Assembly (NCBI GenBank): GCA_000436755.1
Contig: FR887317.1
Span: 1-55,769 of the forward strand
Source of the DNA: Clostridium sp. CAG:253
Lineage (GTDB): Bacteria > Bacillota > Clostridia > Lachnospirales > Lachnospiraceae
Direction: 5' to 3'
DNA: 55,769 nt
The translations under genes were made by a program, and so were the position numbers. The notes below the pieces were generated by a model. It was given only the letters and a program-made list of their open reading frames with translations. It made no database searches and was not told the DNA's origin. Positions 44,193-53,174 of the stretch are shown here, in pieces; positions within the stretch are counted from its first letter, which is position 1, and each line of letters starts with the position of its first letter.

Positions 44193-45449
44193 ATGGCTGA
44201 AAATCAATTTTTTGTAGACTCTGACAAATTATCAGAGAAAGCGTTGGAACATAAACATAAGCTGGAGACTGATCCAGCATGCCGTACAAATCATATGGAA
44301 TATATGGAGGGAATGGAGCAGATTAATTCTGACATTATGGATAAGGTTCTTTCGCAGATGGATTCATATGATTATGATTCATATACTGCTGTTGATGTGC
44401 GCAGGGCATTAAACAGTGAGACTTGCAGTGTAGAGGATTTTAAGGCACTTTTGTCACCGGCAGCAGCTCCTTTTCTCGAGGAGATGGCACAGAAGGCTAA
44501 GATAGAGACAAGTAAACATTTTGGCAATACAGTATATCTTTTTACACCGCTTTATATTGCTAATTATTGTGAAAATTACTGCGTTTATTGCGGATTTAAC
44601 TGTTACAATGATATTAACAGAAAGAAACTTAATGCCGATGAAATAGAGCATGAAATGAAAGTCATTGCCGATTCGGGTATTGAAGAAATTCTTATGCTTA
44701 CAGGTGAGAGCAGAAGTGCAAGTGATGTTAAGTACATAGGTGAGGCTTGCAAGCTTGCTTCAAAGTATTTTAGGAATGTTGGTCTTGAAATTTATCCGGT
44801 AAACAGTGATGAATACAAATATCTTCATGAATGTGGAGCTGATTACATCACGGTTTTTCAGGAGACATACAATTCTGACAAATATGAAACCCTTCATCTT
44901 ATGGGACATAAGAGAGTATTCCCATATAGATTTGAAGCTCAGGAACGTGCAATAATGGGAGGAATGAGAGGCGTTGGTTTCTCGGCACTTTTAGGATTGT
45001 CTGATTTTAGAAAAGATGCTCTTGCAAGTGCACTTCATGTTTATTATCTTCAGCGGAAATATCCACATGTTGAGTATTCGCTTTCATGTCCGAGACTTAG
45101 ACCTATAATAAACAATGATAAGATAAATCCGCTTGATGTTCATGAAAAAGAACTTTGTCAGGTGCTTTGTGCATACAGAATTTTCCTGCCGTATATCGGA
45201 ATAACAGTTTCATCAAGAGAACAGAAACATTTCAGGGACGGAATAGTAAAGATTGCAGCAACAAAAGTTTCTGCCGGAGTTTCTACGGGAATAGGTGACC
45301 ATGAAAGTAAATATGCCGGTAAGGATGATGCAGATGCAGGAGATGAACAGTTTGAAATCTCAGATGCAAGAAGTTTTGACCAAATGTACGGAGATATGGA
45401 AGACGAGGGATTGCAGCCTGTATTAAATGATTATGTGTATGTCGGATAA
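44193..45449 (+). CDS. thiH: 2-iminoacetate synthase ThiH (radical SAM)
   Basis: Cleaves tyrosine to dehydroglycine and p-cresol to feed thiazole synthesis in anaerobes. The 418-residue protein has the radical-SAM cluster motif C126-x3-C130-x2-C133 (NYCENYCVYCGFNCYND), then LTGESR and GLEIYPVNSDEY blocks, and the C-terminal biotin/thiamine-synthase-associated domain (ITVSSREQKHFRDG, SAGVSTGIGDH). AGTAGGAAAGAGG precedes the ATG. It sits between thiSG and thiE, in the normal order for this operon without thiF. Confidence 0.95.
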   Translation: MAENQFFVDSDKLSEKALEHKHKLETDPACRTNHMEYMEGMEQINSDIMDKVLSQMDSYDYDSYTAVDVRRALNSETCSVEDFKALLSPAAAPFLEEMAQKAKIETSKHFGNTVYLFTPLYIANYCENYCVYCGFNCYNDINRKKLNADEIEHEMKVIADSGIEEILMLTGESRSASDVKYIGEACKLASKYFRNVGLEIYPVNSDEYKYLHECGADYITVFQETYNSDKYETLHLMGHKRVFPYRFEAQERAIMGGMRGVGFSALLGLSDFRKDALASALHVYYLQRKYPHVEYSLSCPRLRPIINNDKINPLDVHEKELCQVLCAYRIFLPYIGITVSSREQKHFRDGIVKIAATKVSAGVSTGIGDHESKYAGKDDADAGDEQFEISDARSFDQMYGDMEDEGLQPVLNDYVYVG

Positions 45450-46134
45450 AAATAATATGATAAATAAAATGAATTGCAATAATGCAGCTGTAGCTGGCAA
45501 TACAGGCAATTTGGCCAATAGTGCAGACGTAGTTCGCAATGAAAATGTGGTCTGCAACGCAAATATAGTTTGTGTTACAAATCGAAAGCTTGTAAAAGCA
45601 TATGAGGAGAATGGTTCTTTTTTGCCTTTTTTGGAAAAAATAAAAGCGGCTGCGAAAAAGAAACCTGCTTTTATAATACTTCGTGAAAAGGATTTGCAGC
45701 CTGACGATTATAAGGAACTTGCAAAAAAAGTATTTGAAATTTGTGACGGTGAAAAATTGAGCTGTGTGCTCCATTATTTTTATAGAGAAGCAATTGAACT
45801 TGGGGCAAAAAAGATACATCTTCCTCTGCATATTCTTGAAGATATGACAGAAGATGAAAAAAAGTGTTTTGATGTCATAGGTGTATCGACACATTCCGTC
45901 GAGGATGCGAGGAGAGCAAAGGAACTCGGAGCTTCTTATATAACGGCAGGTCATGTATTTGCCACAGATTGTAAAAAGGGACTTGCACCGAGAGGATTGC
46001 AGTTTCTAGCTGATGTATGTGACAGTGTTGACATTGATGTTTATGCCATAGGCGGAATATCGGAAAATAATATGAAACAATGCATAGGCAGGGGCGCAAA
46101 AGGTGTCTGTATGATGTCAGGGTTTATGAGATAA
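45427..46134 (+). CDS. thiE: Thiamine-phosphate synthase / TenI-like protein with odd N-terminal extension
   Basis: ThiE joins thiazole phosphate with HMP-pyrophosphate; TenI is a related isomerase. The 235-residue frame overlaps thiH by 23 nt and could begin at ATG 45427, 45433 or 45439. The TIM-barrel part starts near IVCVTNRKLV (about residue 47) and includes IILREKDLQPDDYKELAKKV, GVSTHSVEDARRAKELGASY and YAIGGISENNMKQCIGRGAK. The phosphate-binding GPIF..T region reads AGHVFATDCKKGLAPRG. About 45 Asn/Ala-rich residues precede the family start and have no obvious role. ThiE is favoured by operon context, but TenI-like activity is possible. Confidence 0.8.
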   Translation: MIMCMSDKNNMINKMNCNNAAVAGNTGNLANSADVVRNENVVCNANIVCVTNRKLVKAYEENGSFLPFLEKIKAAAKKKPAFIILREKDLQPDDYKELAKKVFEICDGEKLSCVLHYFYREAIELGAKKIHLPLHILEDMTEDEKKCFDVIGVSTHSVEDARRAKELGASYITAGHVFATDCKKGLAPRGLQFLADVCDSVDIDVYAIGGISENNMKQCIGRGAKGVCMMSGFMR

Positions 46135-46305
46135 TATGTTAATGCAGCAATTGATATAAACTTTCAGGTTTATGAACGGAGTTTTCTTCTTGGAATATCA
46201 GCAATAATACATAAGTGCACATTTTTTTGTGAAAAAATAACAAATTTTTTGTATAATGTTGCTAGAAATGTACAAATACGATAAAATAGAATAAATCATA
46301 AAGCC

Positions 46306-46340
46306 AAAATCGTTTGTGAGTAAATTACAAACGATTTTGT
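46306..46340 (+). terminator. Intrinsic terminator downstream of thiE
   Basis: AAAATCGTTTGT (46306-46317) and ACAAACGATTTT (46327-46338) are exact 12-nt arms around GAGTAAATT; TTTTGTCGT follows. It lies 170 nt after thiE. A TATAAT at 46252-46257 in the same spacer might start a short transcript or the following remnant. Confidence 0.65.
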
Positions 46341-46375
46341 CGTAAAGAGTATAGGGATTTTGGAAAGCAAAACTT

Positions 46376-46908
46376 ATGAGAAGCTTATCACCATGTATTG
46401 CAAAGAAATCTGAAATAAATGATATAAATTGTGAAAACCTTATTTCATACAACGTTACCTTCAATAATTTTATTAAGCACATTGGTGATGCTTATAAGAC
46501 GGCAAGTGAGTACAACGATGAACTTGAGTACGGTCTTGGAAGCTTATATCCGATGCCGGGAGGTTTAAAGGAAAATGTAAAATGGTTCTTAGGTGAGGAT
46601 GTCTCCGTCAGACAGGTTGAAGGTGAGCATGAGGCATATAGATTTCTGACCCAATATAAGCCGGAGCAAAATGGACCTGTTATGATTGATATTCTTAACT
46701 GTGGAAGCGGATGCCTTTTTGGAACTGGAACAGAAGACAACATTGATGAGCAGAAAGTATATGCTGAAATGTCAAACCGGAGAAGAAAAGCAAAGCAGGA
46801 AGAAAAAAATCAAGATTTAAGAGTGCAAAGGTTTCATCATGGACTAAAAATGCAAGACCTGAGGACAGGTATAAAGCCAGAGTTTGCAAAAGATGTCAGA
46901 TGATATAG
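46376..46908 (+). pseudogene. Decayed [FeFe]-hydrogenase-like gene fragment
   Basis: The frame from 46376 aligns by eye to the C-terminal half of the iron-only hydrogenase large-subunit domain: SPCIAKKSEINDIN, then LYPMPGGLKENVKWFLGE, VEGEHEAYRFLTQY and DILNCGSGCLFGTGTEDN, with cluster-type cysteines. The N-terminal half (with ferredoxin-like or first-cluster cysteines) is absent upstream. After an A7 run at 46803-46809 the family-like text continues in another frame (SRFKSAKVSSWTKNARPEDR) to TAG 46906, while the original frame stops at 46903. Thus it is truncated and frameshifted. The frameshift could be a sequencing error, but the missing first half could not. No ribosome binding site is seen. 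Confidence 0.7.
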
Positions 46909-47013
46909 CTGAAAATGTCAAACTTATTTAAAAAAAAGGTTTATATTGAAATTGCCAAAATACTATAAAAGAGTTAAAATAAATTTGAAAAAGTGTTGAA
47001 CGGAGGATAGTGT

Positions 47014-48759
47014 ATGAGCAATCAAAATAAGGAAAAAAAAGGTGCGAATAAAAAAGATGATTTTAAAATTAATTTTTGGAATTCGATAAAAGCAAAGATA
47101 TTACTGCTTGTATTTGGAGCTGTATTATTGACTGTGTTTCTTAATCTTTGGACGGTCATTCCGAGGGTATCATCAGATATATCAGATATTACATCAAATT
47201 ATATGGTTGATATAGCGACTGTTGTAGGTGAAGGAATTGACAATGAAATCAGAATGTCATCATATGATTCGATTATGACAACAGGAAATTTAAAAAGACT
47301 TATAGGCAATGTAGCGATAAAAGATGTTGACGGAAGTTATTCGTATATAGTAGATGCAGACGGAACTATGCTTTACCATCCTACTGCTGAAAAGATAGGT
47401 AAGAGTGTAGAAAATGCAGTTGTAAAAGAAGTGGTTGCAAAACTAAAGTCAGGCGACAGACCAAAGCCGGAAGTGATAGAATATACATTTAATGGTCAAA
47501 AAAAATATGCAGGCATTTATGTAGGAAAAAATAAAGAATTTGTGATGGTTGTAAATGCAGAAAAAACAGAGATTATGTCGGGATTAACATCAATAGTGTC
47601 TGCAATTGTAAAGGGAAGTATATTTGCACTTATTGTATGTCTTATTATTTCTGTATTTGTCACAAGACATATAGTGGCTCCAATTATACATGCTACAGAT
47701 ACCGTTAAGAGATTGGGAGAACTTGATTTTAGTGAAGACAATTCAGCAGATAAAAAAATGTTGAGAAGAAAAGATGAAGTAGGTGTTATGATACGTTCAT
47801 TTGCCGATTTTAGAAATATTATAGTGGATGTTATGTCTAAGATTTCTGCATATAGTGATAAGCTTCAGGAGGCGGCTAAGACGCTTAATAAGAGTGCAAG
47901 TGAATCTTCAACAGCAGCTGAACAGGTAGAAACGGCAATTACGGGAATAGCGGATGGTGCGACGTCTCAGGCACAGGAGACACAGTCGGCAACAGAAAAC
48001 GTTATTGTCATGGGGAATATGATAGAAGAGACTTCGAAAGAAGTAAGTATGCTTGGTGAGAATGCGGCAGATATGCGTAAAGCAGGTAAAAATGCGATGA
48101 GCATTTTAGCGGAACTTGAAGAAATCAATATAAAGACAATGGATGCAATACAGATAATAGGGGAGCAGACACAAAAGACAAATGAGTCTGCTGTAAAAAT
48201 TAAAGTTGCAACGGATATGATTTCGGAAATAGCAGAAGAAACAACGCTTTTGTCGCTTAATGCGAGCATAGAGGCAGCAAGGGCAGGAGAGCAGGGACGG
48301 GGATTTGCAGTTGTTGCAAACCAGATACAGAAACTTGCTGAGCAGTCAGGTGATGCGACTATGCAGATTACGGAAGTCATTAATGAACTCGTAAATGATG
48401 CGCAGGAAAGTGTACAAACAATGGAAGAAGTCAGGGAAGTAATGAACCGGCAGAGTGAGAATGTTTCACAGACAGAAAAAGCATTTAAGAGTGTAGAAAA
48501 AGGAATTGCAGAATCAATTGAGAGTGTAGAAAGTATCATTGATAAAACAACGAAGCTTGATGATGCAAGATCAAATGTTGTTGATGTAGTGCAAAGTCTT
48601 TCAGCGATAGCGGAAGAGAATGCAGCAAGTGCAGAGGAAACATCTGCGTCAGCAAGTGAGGTTGGGTCTATTATGGATGATGTTTCGCAAAACGCAAATA
48701 TGCTGGATGAGATAGCTGTGCAGTTAAATGAGAATGTTAAGAAATTCAAGGTTTCGTAG
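47014..48759 (+). CDS. Methyl-accepting chemotaxis protein
   Basis: Transmembrane receptor that controls CheA. The 581-residue protein has a cytoplasmic Lys-rich start, membrane segment 1 (about 30-52) and an extracellular single-Cache-like domain (about 55-190; [20 protein letters not shown]). Membrane segment 2 (about 195-217), HAMP and a signalling coiled coil follow. The conserved hairpin tip is [20 protein letters not shown] then [25 protein letters not shown] precedes the ATG. No C-terminal CheR-tether peptide is seen. The ligand is unknown; no flagellar or che genes are in the window. Confidence 0.93.
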   Translation: MSNQNKEKKGANKKDDFKINFWNSIKAKILLLVFGAVLLTVFLNLWTVIPRVSSDISDITSNYMVDIATVVGEGIDNEIRMSSYDSIMTTGNLKRLIGNVAIKDVDGSYSYIVDADGTMLYHPTAEKIGKSVENAVVKEVVAKLKSGDRPKPEVIEYTFNGQKKYAGIYVGKNKEFVMVVNAEKTEIMSGLTSIVSAIVKGSIFALIVCLIISVFVTRHIVAPIIHATDTVKRLGELDFSEDNSADKKMLRRKDEVGVMIRSFADFRNIIVDVMSKISAYSDKLQEAAKTLNKSASESSTAAEQVETAITGIADGATSQAQETQSATENVIVMGNMIEETSKEVSMLGENAADMRKAGKNAMSILAELEEINIKTMDAIQIIGEQTQKTNESAVKIKVATDMISEIAEETTLLSLNASIEAARAGEQGRGFAVVANQIQKLAEQSGDATMQITEVINELVNDAQESVQTMEEVREVMNRQSENVSQTEKAFKSVEKGIAESIESVESIIDKTTKLDDARSNVVDVVQSLSAIAEENAASAEETSASASEVGSIMDDVSQNANMLDEIAVQLNENVKKFKVS

Positions 48760-48819
48760 AAATTGAGTTTTTTGAGCAGGCAATAATTTACTCTGTGTAT
48801 AGATTTTTTTATATGTGCA

Positions 48820-48903
48820 GTCATAGAAATTGGCTATTATACGACACATGTTTTCTTCGAGGCGAGAGCCGTCCATTTGTCGTATAATAGCCATTTCTAT
48901 GAC
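48820..48903. repeat. 84-nt long inverted-repeat element between convergent genes
   Basis: The arm at 48820-48846 (27 nt, starts GTCATAGAAAT) and the arm at 48878-48903 (26 nt, ends ATTTCTATGAC) are exact inverted repeats except for one extra T. The 31-nt centre has its own GGC-gaga-GCC mini-stem. No T-tracts flank it. It lies between the convergent chemotaxis and aminotransferase genes. It may be a bidirectional transcription end or a MITE/REP-like element. Confidence 0.75.
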
Positions 48904-48921
48904 ATTAAAAACAATTACATT

Positions 48922-50523
48922 TTATTGATGATAATGTGCAAGGAAATCTTTTAATCCGTCCATAGATTTTTCAAGAACTGAAAGCTGTGGCAGATATACA
49001 ATACGGAAGTGGTCGGGACTGCTCCAGTTAAAGCCACTTCCCGGTACTATTAAAACTTTCTTTTCACGAAGGAAATCTATTGCAAATTTTTCGTCATTCA
49101 GTATATTGAATTTTTTAATATCAAGTTTAGGGAAGATATAAAAAGCTGCTTTTGGCTTAACGGTTGATACTCCGGGAATATCATTTAATGCTTTATAAAT
49201 AAATTCTCTTTGCTCATAAATTCGTCCGCCCGGCTGTATATAAGTTTCAACACTCTGGTAGCCGCCTAGAGCAGTCTGTACTATGGACTGTGCAGGAACA
49301 TTTGAACAAAGTCTCATATTTGACAGCATATTAAGACCTTCAATGTAATCTTTTGCAATATCTTTTCGTCCGCTTAAAACCATCCATCCGATTCTGAAAC
49401 CGGCAATCATGTGTGATTTTGAGAGACCGCTGAATGTAATACAGAATAAATCAGGTGCAAGAGACGCAATTGAAATATGTTTCTGACCGTCCATGACAAG
49501 CCTGTCATAAATTTCATCAGAGAAAATCATAAGTTGATGTTCTCTTGCAAGTTCAACTATTTGTTCAAGTATTTCCTTTGGATACAATGCACCTGTAGGG
49601 TTGTTTGGATTGATAATAACAATGGCTTTTGTTTTATCTGTAATTTTTTTTCTCATATCTTCAATATCAGGATACCACTCAGATTGTTCATCACAGATAT
49701 AATGTACGGCTTTTCCGCCTGCAAGCGTTGCAGTAGCAGTCCAAAGAGGGTAATCAGGTGAAGGAATAAGTATCTCGTCTCCATTGTCAAGTAAGGCCTG
49801 CATACAAAGGTTGATAAGTTCGCTTACACCGTTTCCGGTATAAATATCATTTATTGTTACATTAGGCAGGTTTTTAAGCTGGGCATACTGCATAATGGCT
49901 TTTCTTGCTGTATATATTCCCTTTGATTCTGAATATCCCTGTGAATATTCGAGTTCATGACGCATATCAATAAGAACTTCCTCAGGAGCCTCAAAACCGA
50001 AAGGAGCAGGATTTCCGATGTTAAGTTTAAGGATTTTTGAGCCTTCAGCCTCCATTCGGTTTGCCTCGTCAAGAACAGGGCCTCTTACATCGTAAAGTAC
50101 ATTGTCAAGTTTTGAAGATTTTTTAAAAGATTTCATTTTTGTATATCCTCCGTTTTGCGTTAAATTGTTGTTATTAGCTAAAGAGCCGTTATTTACATTT
50201 ATATTAAAAGCGGTGTTCGTATCGTTCGCTTCAACATTCTCTGCAGTTATATTATCTGAATCGGTAATATCAGTTGAAGTCTGCGGTACATCAAAACCTT
50301 GAAGCCACAAGGGATTTACATCAAGTGCAAGACTAAGAACATTTAAAATGTCTTTTCCGGGTTCATTTTTACCGTTGCAATACTGGCTTAAATAATTTTT
50401 TGCCAGTTTAACATGATATTTTTCACAGTATGGTTTTGTGAGATTAAGCACATCAACCTGTTTCAGACCACGCTGTTTCATAATATAACCCAGACGGGCG
50501 GCTACGCTTTCGGTTTTGTTCAT
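48922..50523 (-). CDS. HTH-domain / AlaA-like aminotransferase fusion
   Basis: ATG 50523 (MNKTESVAARLGYIMKQRGL, 533 residues) follows GGAGG; an in-frame start upstream at 50622 is rejected. Residues 1-85 form an XRE-like helix-turn-helix (KQRGLKQVDVLNLTKP, LSQYCNGKNEPGKD). Residues 90-129 are an Asn-rich linker. From Met130 there is a complete class I PLP aminotransferase of the alanine-synthesising type (IINPNNPTGALYP; PLP lysine K369 in FSGLSKSHMIAGFRIGW). GGAGG at 50147-50151 lies 10 nt before the codon of Met130, so a free 404-residue enzyme can also be expected. It is divergent from the 50808 gene across a GTTCAA cluster that may be its operator array. Confidence 0.88.
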   Translation of the reverse strand: MNKTESVAARLGYIMKQRGLKQVDVLNLTKPYCEKYHVKLAKNYLSQYCNGKNEPGKDILNVLSLALDVNPLWLQGFDVPQTSTDITDSDNITAENVEANDTNTAFNINVNNGSLANNNNLTQNGGYTKMKSFKKSSKLDNVLYDVRGPVLDEANRMEAEGSKILKLNIGNPAPFGFEAPEEVLIDMRHELEYSQGYSESKGIYTARKAIMQYAQLKNLPNVTINDIYTGNGVSELINLCMQALLDNGDEILIPSPDYPLWTATATLAGGKAVHYICDEQSEWYPDIEDMRKKITDKTKAIVIINPNNPTGALYPKEILEQIVELAREHQLMIFSDEIYDRLVMDGQKHISIASLAPDLFCITFSGLSKSHMIAGFRIGWMVLSGRKDIAKDYIEGLNMLSNMRLCSNVPAQSIVQTALGGYQSVETYIQPGGRIYEQREFIYKALNDIPGVSTVKPKAAFYIFPKLDIKKFNILNDEKFAIDFLREKKVLIVPGSGFNWSSPDHFRIVYLPQLSVLEKSMDGLKDFLAHYHQ

Positions 50524-50550
50524 AATGACCTCCATTTGTAAATATATTAG

Positions 50551-50735
50551 GTGAACTTTATATTTGGAATTATAACGTAAGTTCAAAAAAAGTTCAATAT
50601 ATTTTTGAGGAAAATTGAACAAAGTTCAAAGAGAAAAAAGCAAATTATAAAAGTTCAAAATTACGAAGAATATATATAAGGTTCAAAAATCAAAGTTATG
50701 CACAAGGTTTGAAAAATAAGTGGTTTAGTTTGAAA
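50551..50735. promoter_or_regulatory. Cluster of GTTCAA boxes (probable operator array)
   Basis: GTTCAA occurs at 50581, 50592, 50624, 50653 and 50681 on +, and TTGAAC at 50615. Together, 50615-50629 read TTGAAC-AAA-GTTCAA, a perfect dyad. Degenerate copies are TGAAC at 50552, GTTTGAA at about 50707 and 50728. The array fills the divergent spacer between the HTH-aminotransferase fusion and the secreted protein gene. The 50524-50807 gap holds no gene. Confidence 0.65.
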
Positions 50736-50807
50736 AATATGTTGCACTGTAATTGCAGATTAGGTTATTATTAGAACTGTATGAATAAAAAAAGGGGTAT
50801 TAAAATT

Positions 50808-53153
50808 ATGAAGAGAAAAAAGTTAAAAACAATTAAAAGAAAAATGATGTCGTTATTTCTGGTGCTGAGTATTTCAGTGTCATATATAATGGGAGCCGGA
50901 ATATGTGTAAAAGCAGATGAAGAAGTTCCGGCATGGGTGCATCAGTTTGGATATTACAAGTATAGTGACAGCTATGATAAAGATACTGATACGTTGATAA
51001 TCGGGAGCATAAATTTATATGTAGTTGAACCTGAAAAGAAGCAGCCGATACGTAATGCGGCAAGCTGCAATGAAGGAAAAGGGAGTGTAACAAGTGTAGA
51101 GTGGTATTTGGACGGTAAAAAAGTTGATGCCGGAACAATTGCAGGATATAACAAGAACTATACAGCAAAGATAGAGATTGCTCCTCCAAGTGCCGGAGAG
51201 CATAATATACGTTATGCGGACTCGGTTTCATACAGTATAGGAAATGGCAGAGCTAATAGTTGTGCAAGAAACAGTGACGGCAGTCTGACAGTTACAGCAA
51301 GTGTTACGACAGGAAAAGGTTCTATTTCCAATGGAACTTCTAAAGCAACAGTTGTATATGATGGAAATTCTATAGATATAGAAGCATTAGGAATGTTTAG
51401 TTTTGATAAAAATGCAGGTCCGGTTGAAAGTTACACTATTGTTGACATGAATTACGACAATGAGCCGACAACAGGAGAAGGATATATAACAGGAAGTATG
51501 CTTACTGTTACGAAGCCGGGAAGGTTTGTAATACAGGCCACAACGCAGGAAACAGAGGAATATGTTTCCAGTCACCCTAAAGCCACACTGGTTGTAAAGG
51601 GTCCTGAAGAGGTAGGTGCCACATCGACACCAAGTCCGACAGAGCTGCCAGAGCAAACGGCAGCACCGACAAACACACCGGTACCAACGAAGACAACAGT
51701 ACCAACGAAGACAACAGTACCAACGGAGACACCGATACCAACAGAGACACCGCAGGTGACAGCAGTGCCAACAGAGGCACCACAGTATTCATCTACGCCT
51801 TATGAACCTGCACTTTCCGGACAGATTAGCGTTGATGACAATAAATGGGAAATTTTTTGCAGAGATTTTAACTTCAAAATTTTGTTAAAAGATAAAGCTA
51901 AGGTAAGCATAGTGCCGACAAATATTGTCAGTGATGTAGCACAGATTAAATATTATATATCTGATAAAGTTCTCTCAAGAAATGATTTGATAAAACTTAA
52001 TAAGGATTTGTGGAAAGTATATGAGGACGAATTTTATATAGAAGATACAGGAAAAAATGTGGTTTACGCAAAACTTAGCGATTCTATGGGAAACAGTAAC
52101 TATATATCATCAAATGGTATAACTTTGTACAAAGATACCGTACAAAAATCAGACAGTGCAACATATGTAAAATCATCCGGTGAGGATTGTAAAGTTGAAC
52201 TTGAATTAAATGGAAATATTGTCAAAAAGTTAAAAAACGGCAATGATGAACTGACTAATGGAACTGATTATGCTATGTCAGAGGATGGAACAGTTATATT
52301 GAAAAGCCGGTATCTCGAGAATTTAGAAATAGGGGAACATGAATTCGGAGTTTCATATAGACTGGGTGATTATGAATATGAACATGATGATGAAAAATTG
52401 TTAAGTGACACATCATTTAAAGTCAAAGTAGAAAATGCGGCTATTGACAATGGTAATGATAACAATAGTGATGACGGAAACGACAACAATAATGGAAAAA
52501 CAGATGGTAACAGCGGAAATGATGCTGATAATCAAATTCTACAATTTGATGTTCAAAAAAATAAAATCAAACTGAATGCAGGATTTAAGGTATCTCAGGT
52601 TAAGGATATGCTTGTTGTGTCGTGGGGCAAACTGAAAAGTTCAACAGGATATGTTGTATATGTTCAGGAGTGTGATAAAAAATATACAAAGAAATCACAA
52701 AATATTGTTAAATCCGGAAAGGCAGGAAAAATTAAGATAAAAAAGGTCAATGGAAAAAAACTGAATCTTAAAAAGAATTATAAGATTTATGTATCTGCCT
52801 ATACCATAGTTAACGGACAAAAGTATAATATAGGAAAAACCATAACAGCACATGTAGTTGGAAGGAAAAATGCAAAGTGGACAAATGTAAAGAAGGTTAA
52901 AATTCCAAAAAAATCTTATGCATTAAAGGTTGGAAAGACTATCGGGATTAAGGCGGAAACAGTGCTGGTTGACAAAAAGAAGAAACATCTTTCAAATAAG
53001 CATGCAAGAAGATTAAGATATGCATCTGATGATAAGAAAATTGCAACTGTATCAAAAACAGGAAAGATTAAAGCTAAGAAAAAGGGCAAATGTAAAATAT
53101 ATGTATATGCTAGAAATGGATATGCAAAAAAAATAAATATAACAGTAAAATAA
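50808..53153 (+). CDS. Large secreted Ig-like/fibronectin-like surface protein
   Basis: ATG 50808 (MKRKKLKTIKRKMMSLFLVL, 781 residues; AAGGGG upstream) encodes a basic N-terminus and signal peptide cleaved near VKADEE (about residue 38). An Ig-like region follows, then a Pro/Thr linker (about residues 275-330) made of TP-rich repeats such as TAAPTNTPVPTKTTVPTKTT. A central domain and a second Asn/Asp/Gly linker (about 548-575) come next. Then comes a fibronectin-like domain (VKDMLVVSWGKLKSSTGYVV) and a C-terminal Big_2-type domain (KKSYALKVGKTIGIKAETVL, SKTGKIKAKKKGKCKIYVYA). No LPXTG motif is seen. It probably acts at the cell surface; no enzyme motif is recognised. Confidence 0.75.
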   Translation: MKRKKLKTIKRKMMSLFLVLSISVSYIMGAGICVKADEEVPAWVHQFGYYKYSDSYDKDTDTLIIGSINLYVVEPEKKQPIRNAASCNEGKGSVTSVEWYLDGKKVDAGTIAGYNKNYTAKIEIAPPSAGEHNIRYADSVSYSIGNGRANSCARNSDGSLTVTASVTTGKGSISNGTSKATVVYDGNSIDIEALGMFSFDKNAGPVESYTIVDMNYDNEPTTGEGYITGSMLTVTKPGRFVIQATTQETEEYVSSHPKATLVVKGPEEVGATSTPSPTELPEQTAAPTNTPVPTKTTVPTKTTVPTETPIPTETPQVTAVPTEAPQYSSTPYEPALSGQISVDDNKWEIFCRDFNFKILLKDKAKVSIVPTNIVSDVAQIKYYISDKVLSRNDLIKLNKDLWKVYEDEFYIEDTGKNVVYAKLSDSMGNSNYISSNGITLYKDTVQKSDSATYVKSSGEDCKVELELNGNIVKKLKNGNDELTNGTDYAMSEDGTVILKSRYLENLEIGEHEFGVSYRLGDYEYEHDDEKLLSDTSFKVKVENAAIDNGNDNNSDDGNDNNNGKTDGNSGNDADNQILQFDVQKNKIKLNAGFKVSQVKDMLVVSWGKLKSSTGYVVYVQECDKKYTKKSQNIVKSGKAGKIKIKKVNGKKLNLKKNYKIYVSAYTIVNGQKYNIGKTITAHVVGRKNAKWTNVKKVKIPKKSYALKVGKTIGIKAETVLVDKKKKHLSNKHARRLRYASDDKKIATVSKTGKIKAKKKGKCKIYVYARNGYAKKINITVK
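51621..51790 (+). repeat. ACA/CCG-rich short tandem repeat (Pro-Thr linker)
   Basis: Imperfect repeats of the form CCAACGAAGACAACAGTA and CCAACAGAGACACCG encode the Thr-Pro linker of the surface protein. Such stretches are prone to copy-number change between strains. Confidence 0.7.
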
Positions 53154-53174
53154 TAATTGGAGGCTATTACTATT

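Noticed and set aside
45283..45954. 223-codon frame on - across the thiH-thiE junction
   Set aside because: It crosses two real genes in antisense and has the Ile/Phe/His-rich composition of a shadow frame.
47967..48824. 285-codon frame on - opposite the chemotaxis receptor
   Set aside because: Ser/Ala-rich mirror of the receptor's coiled-coil signalling region; no binding site or motifs.
51621..51790. Possible CRISPR-like repeats
   Set aside because: The repeats are short, directly adjoining and in frame, and encode a Thr-Pro linker; there are no unique spacers and no cas genes in the window.
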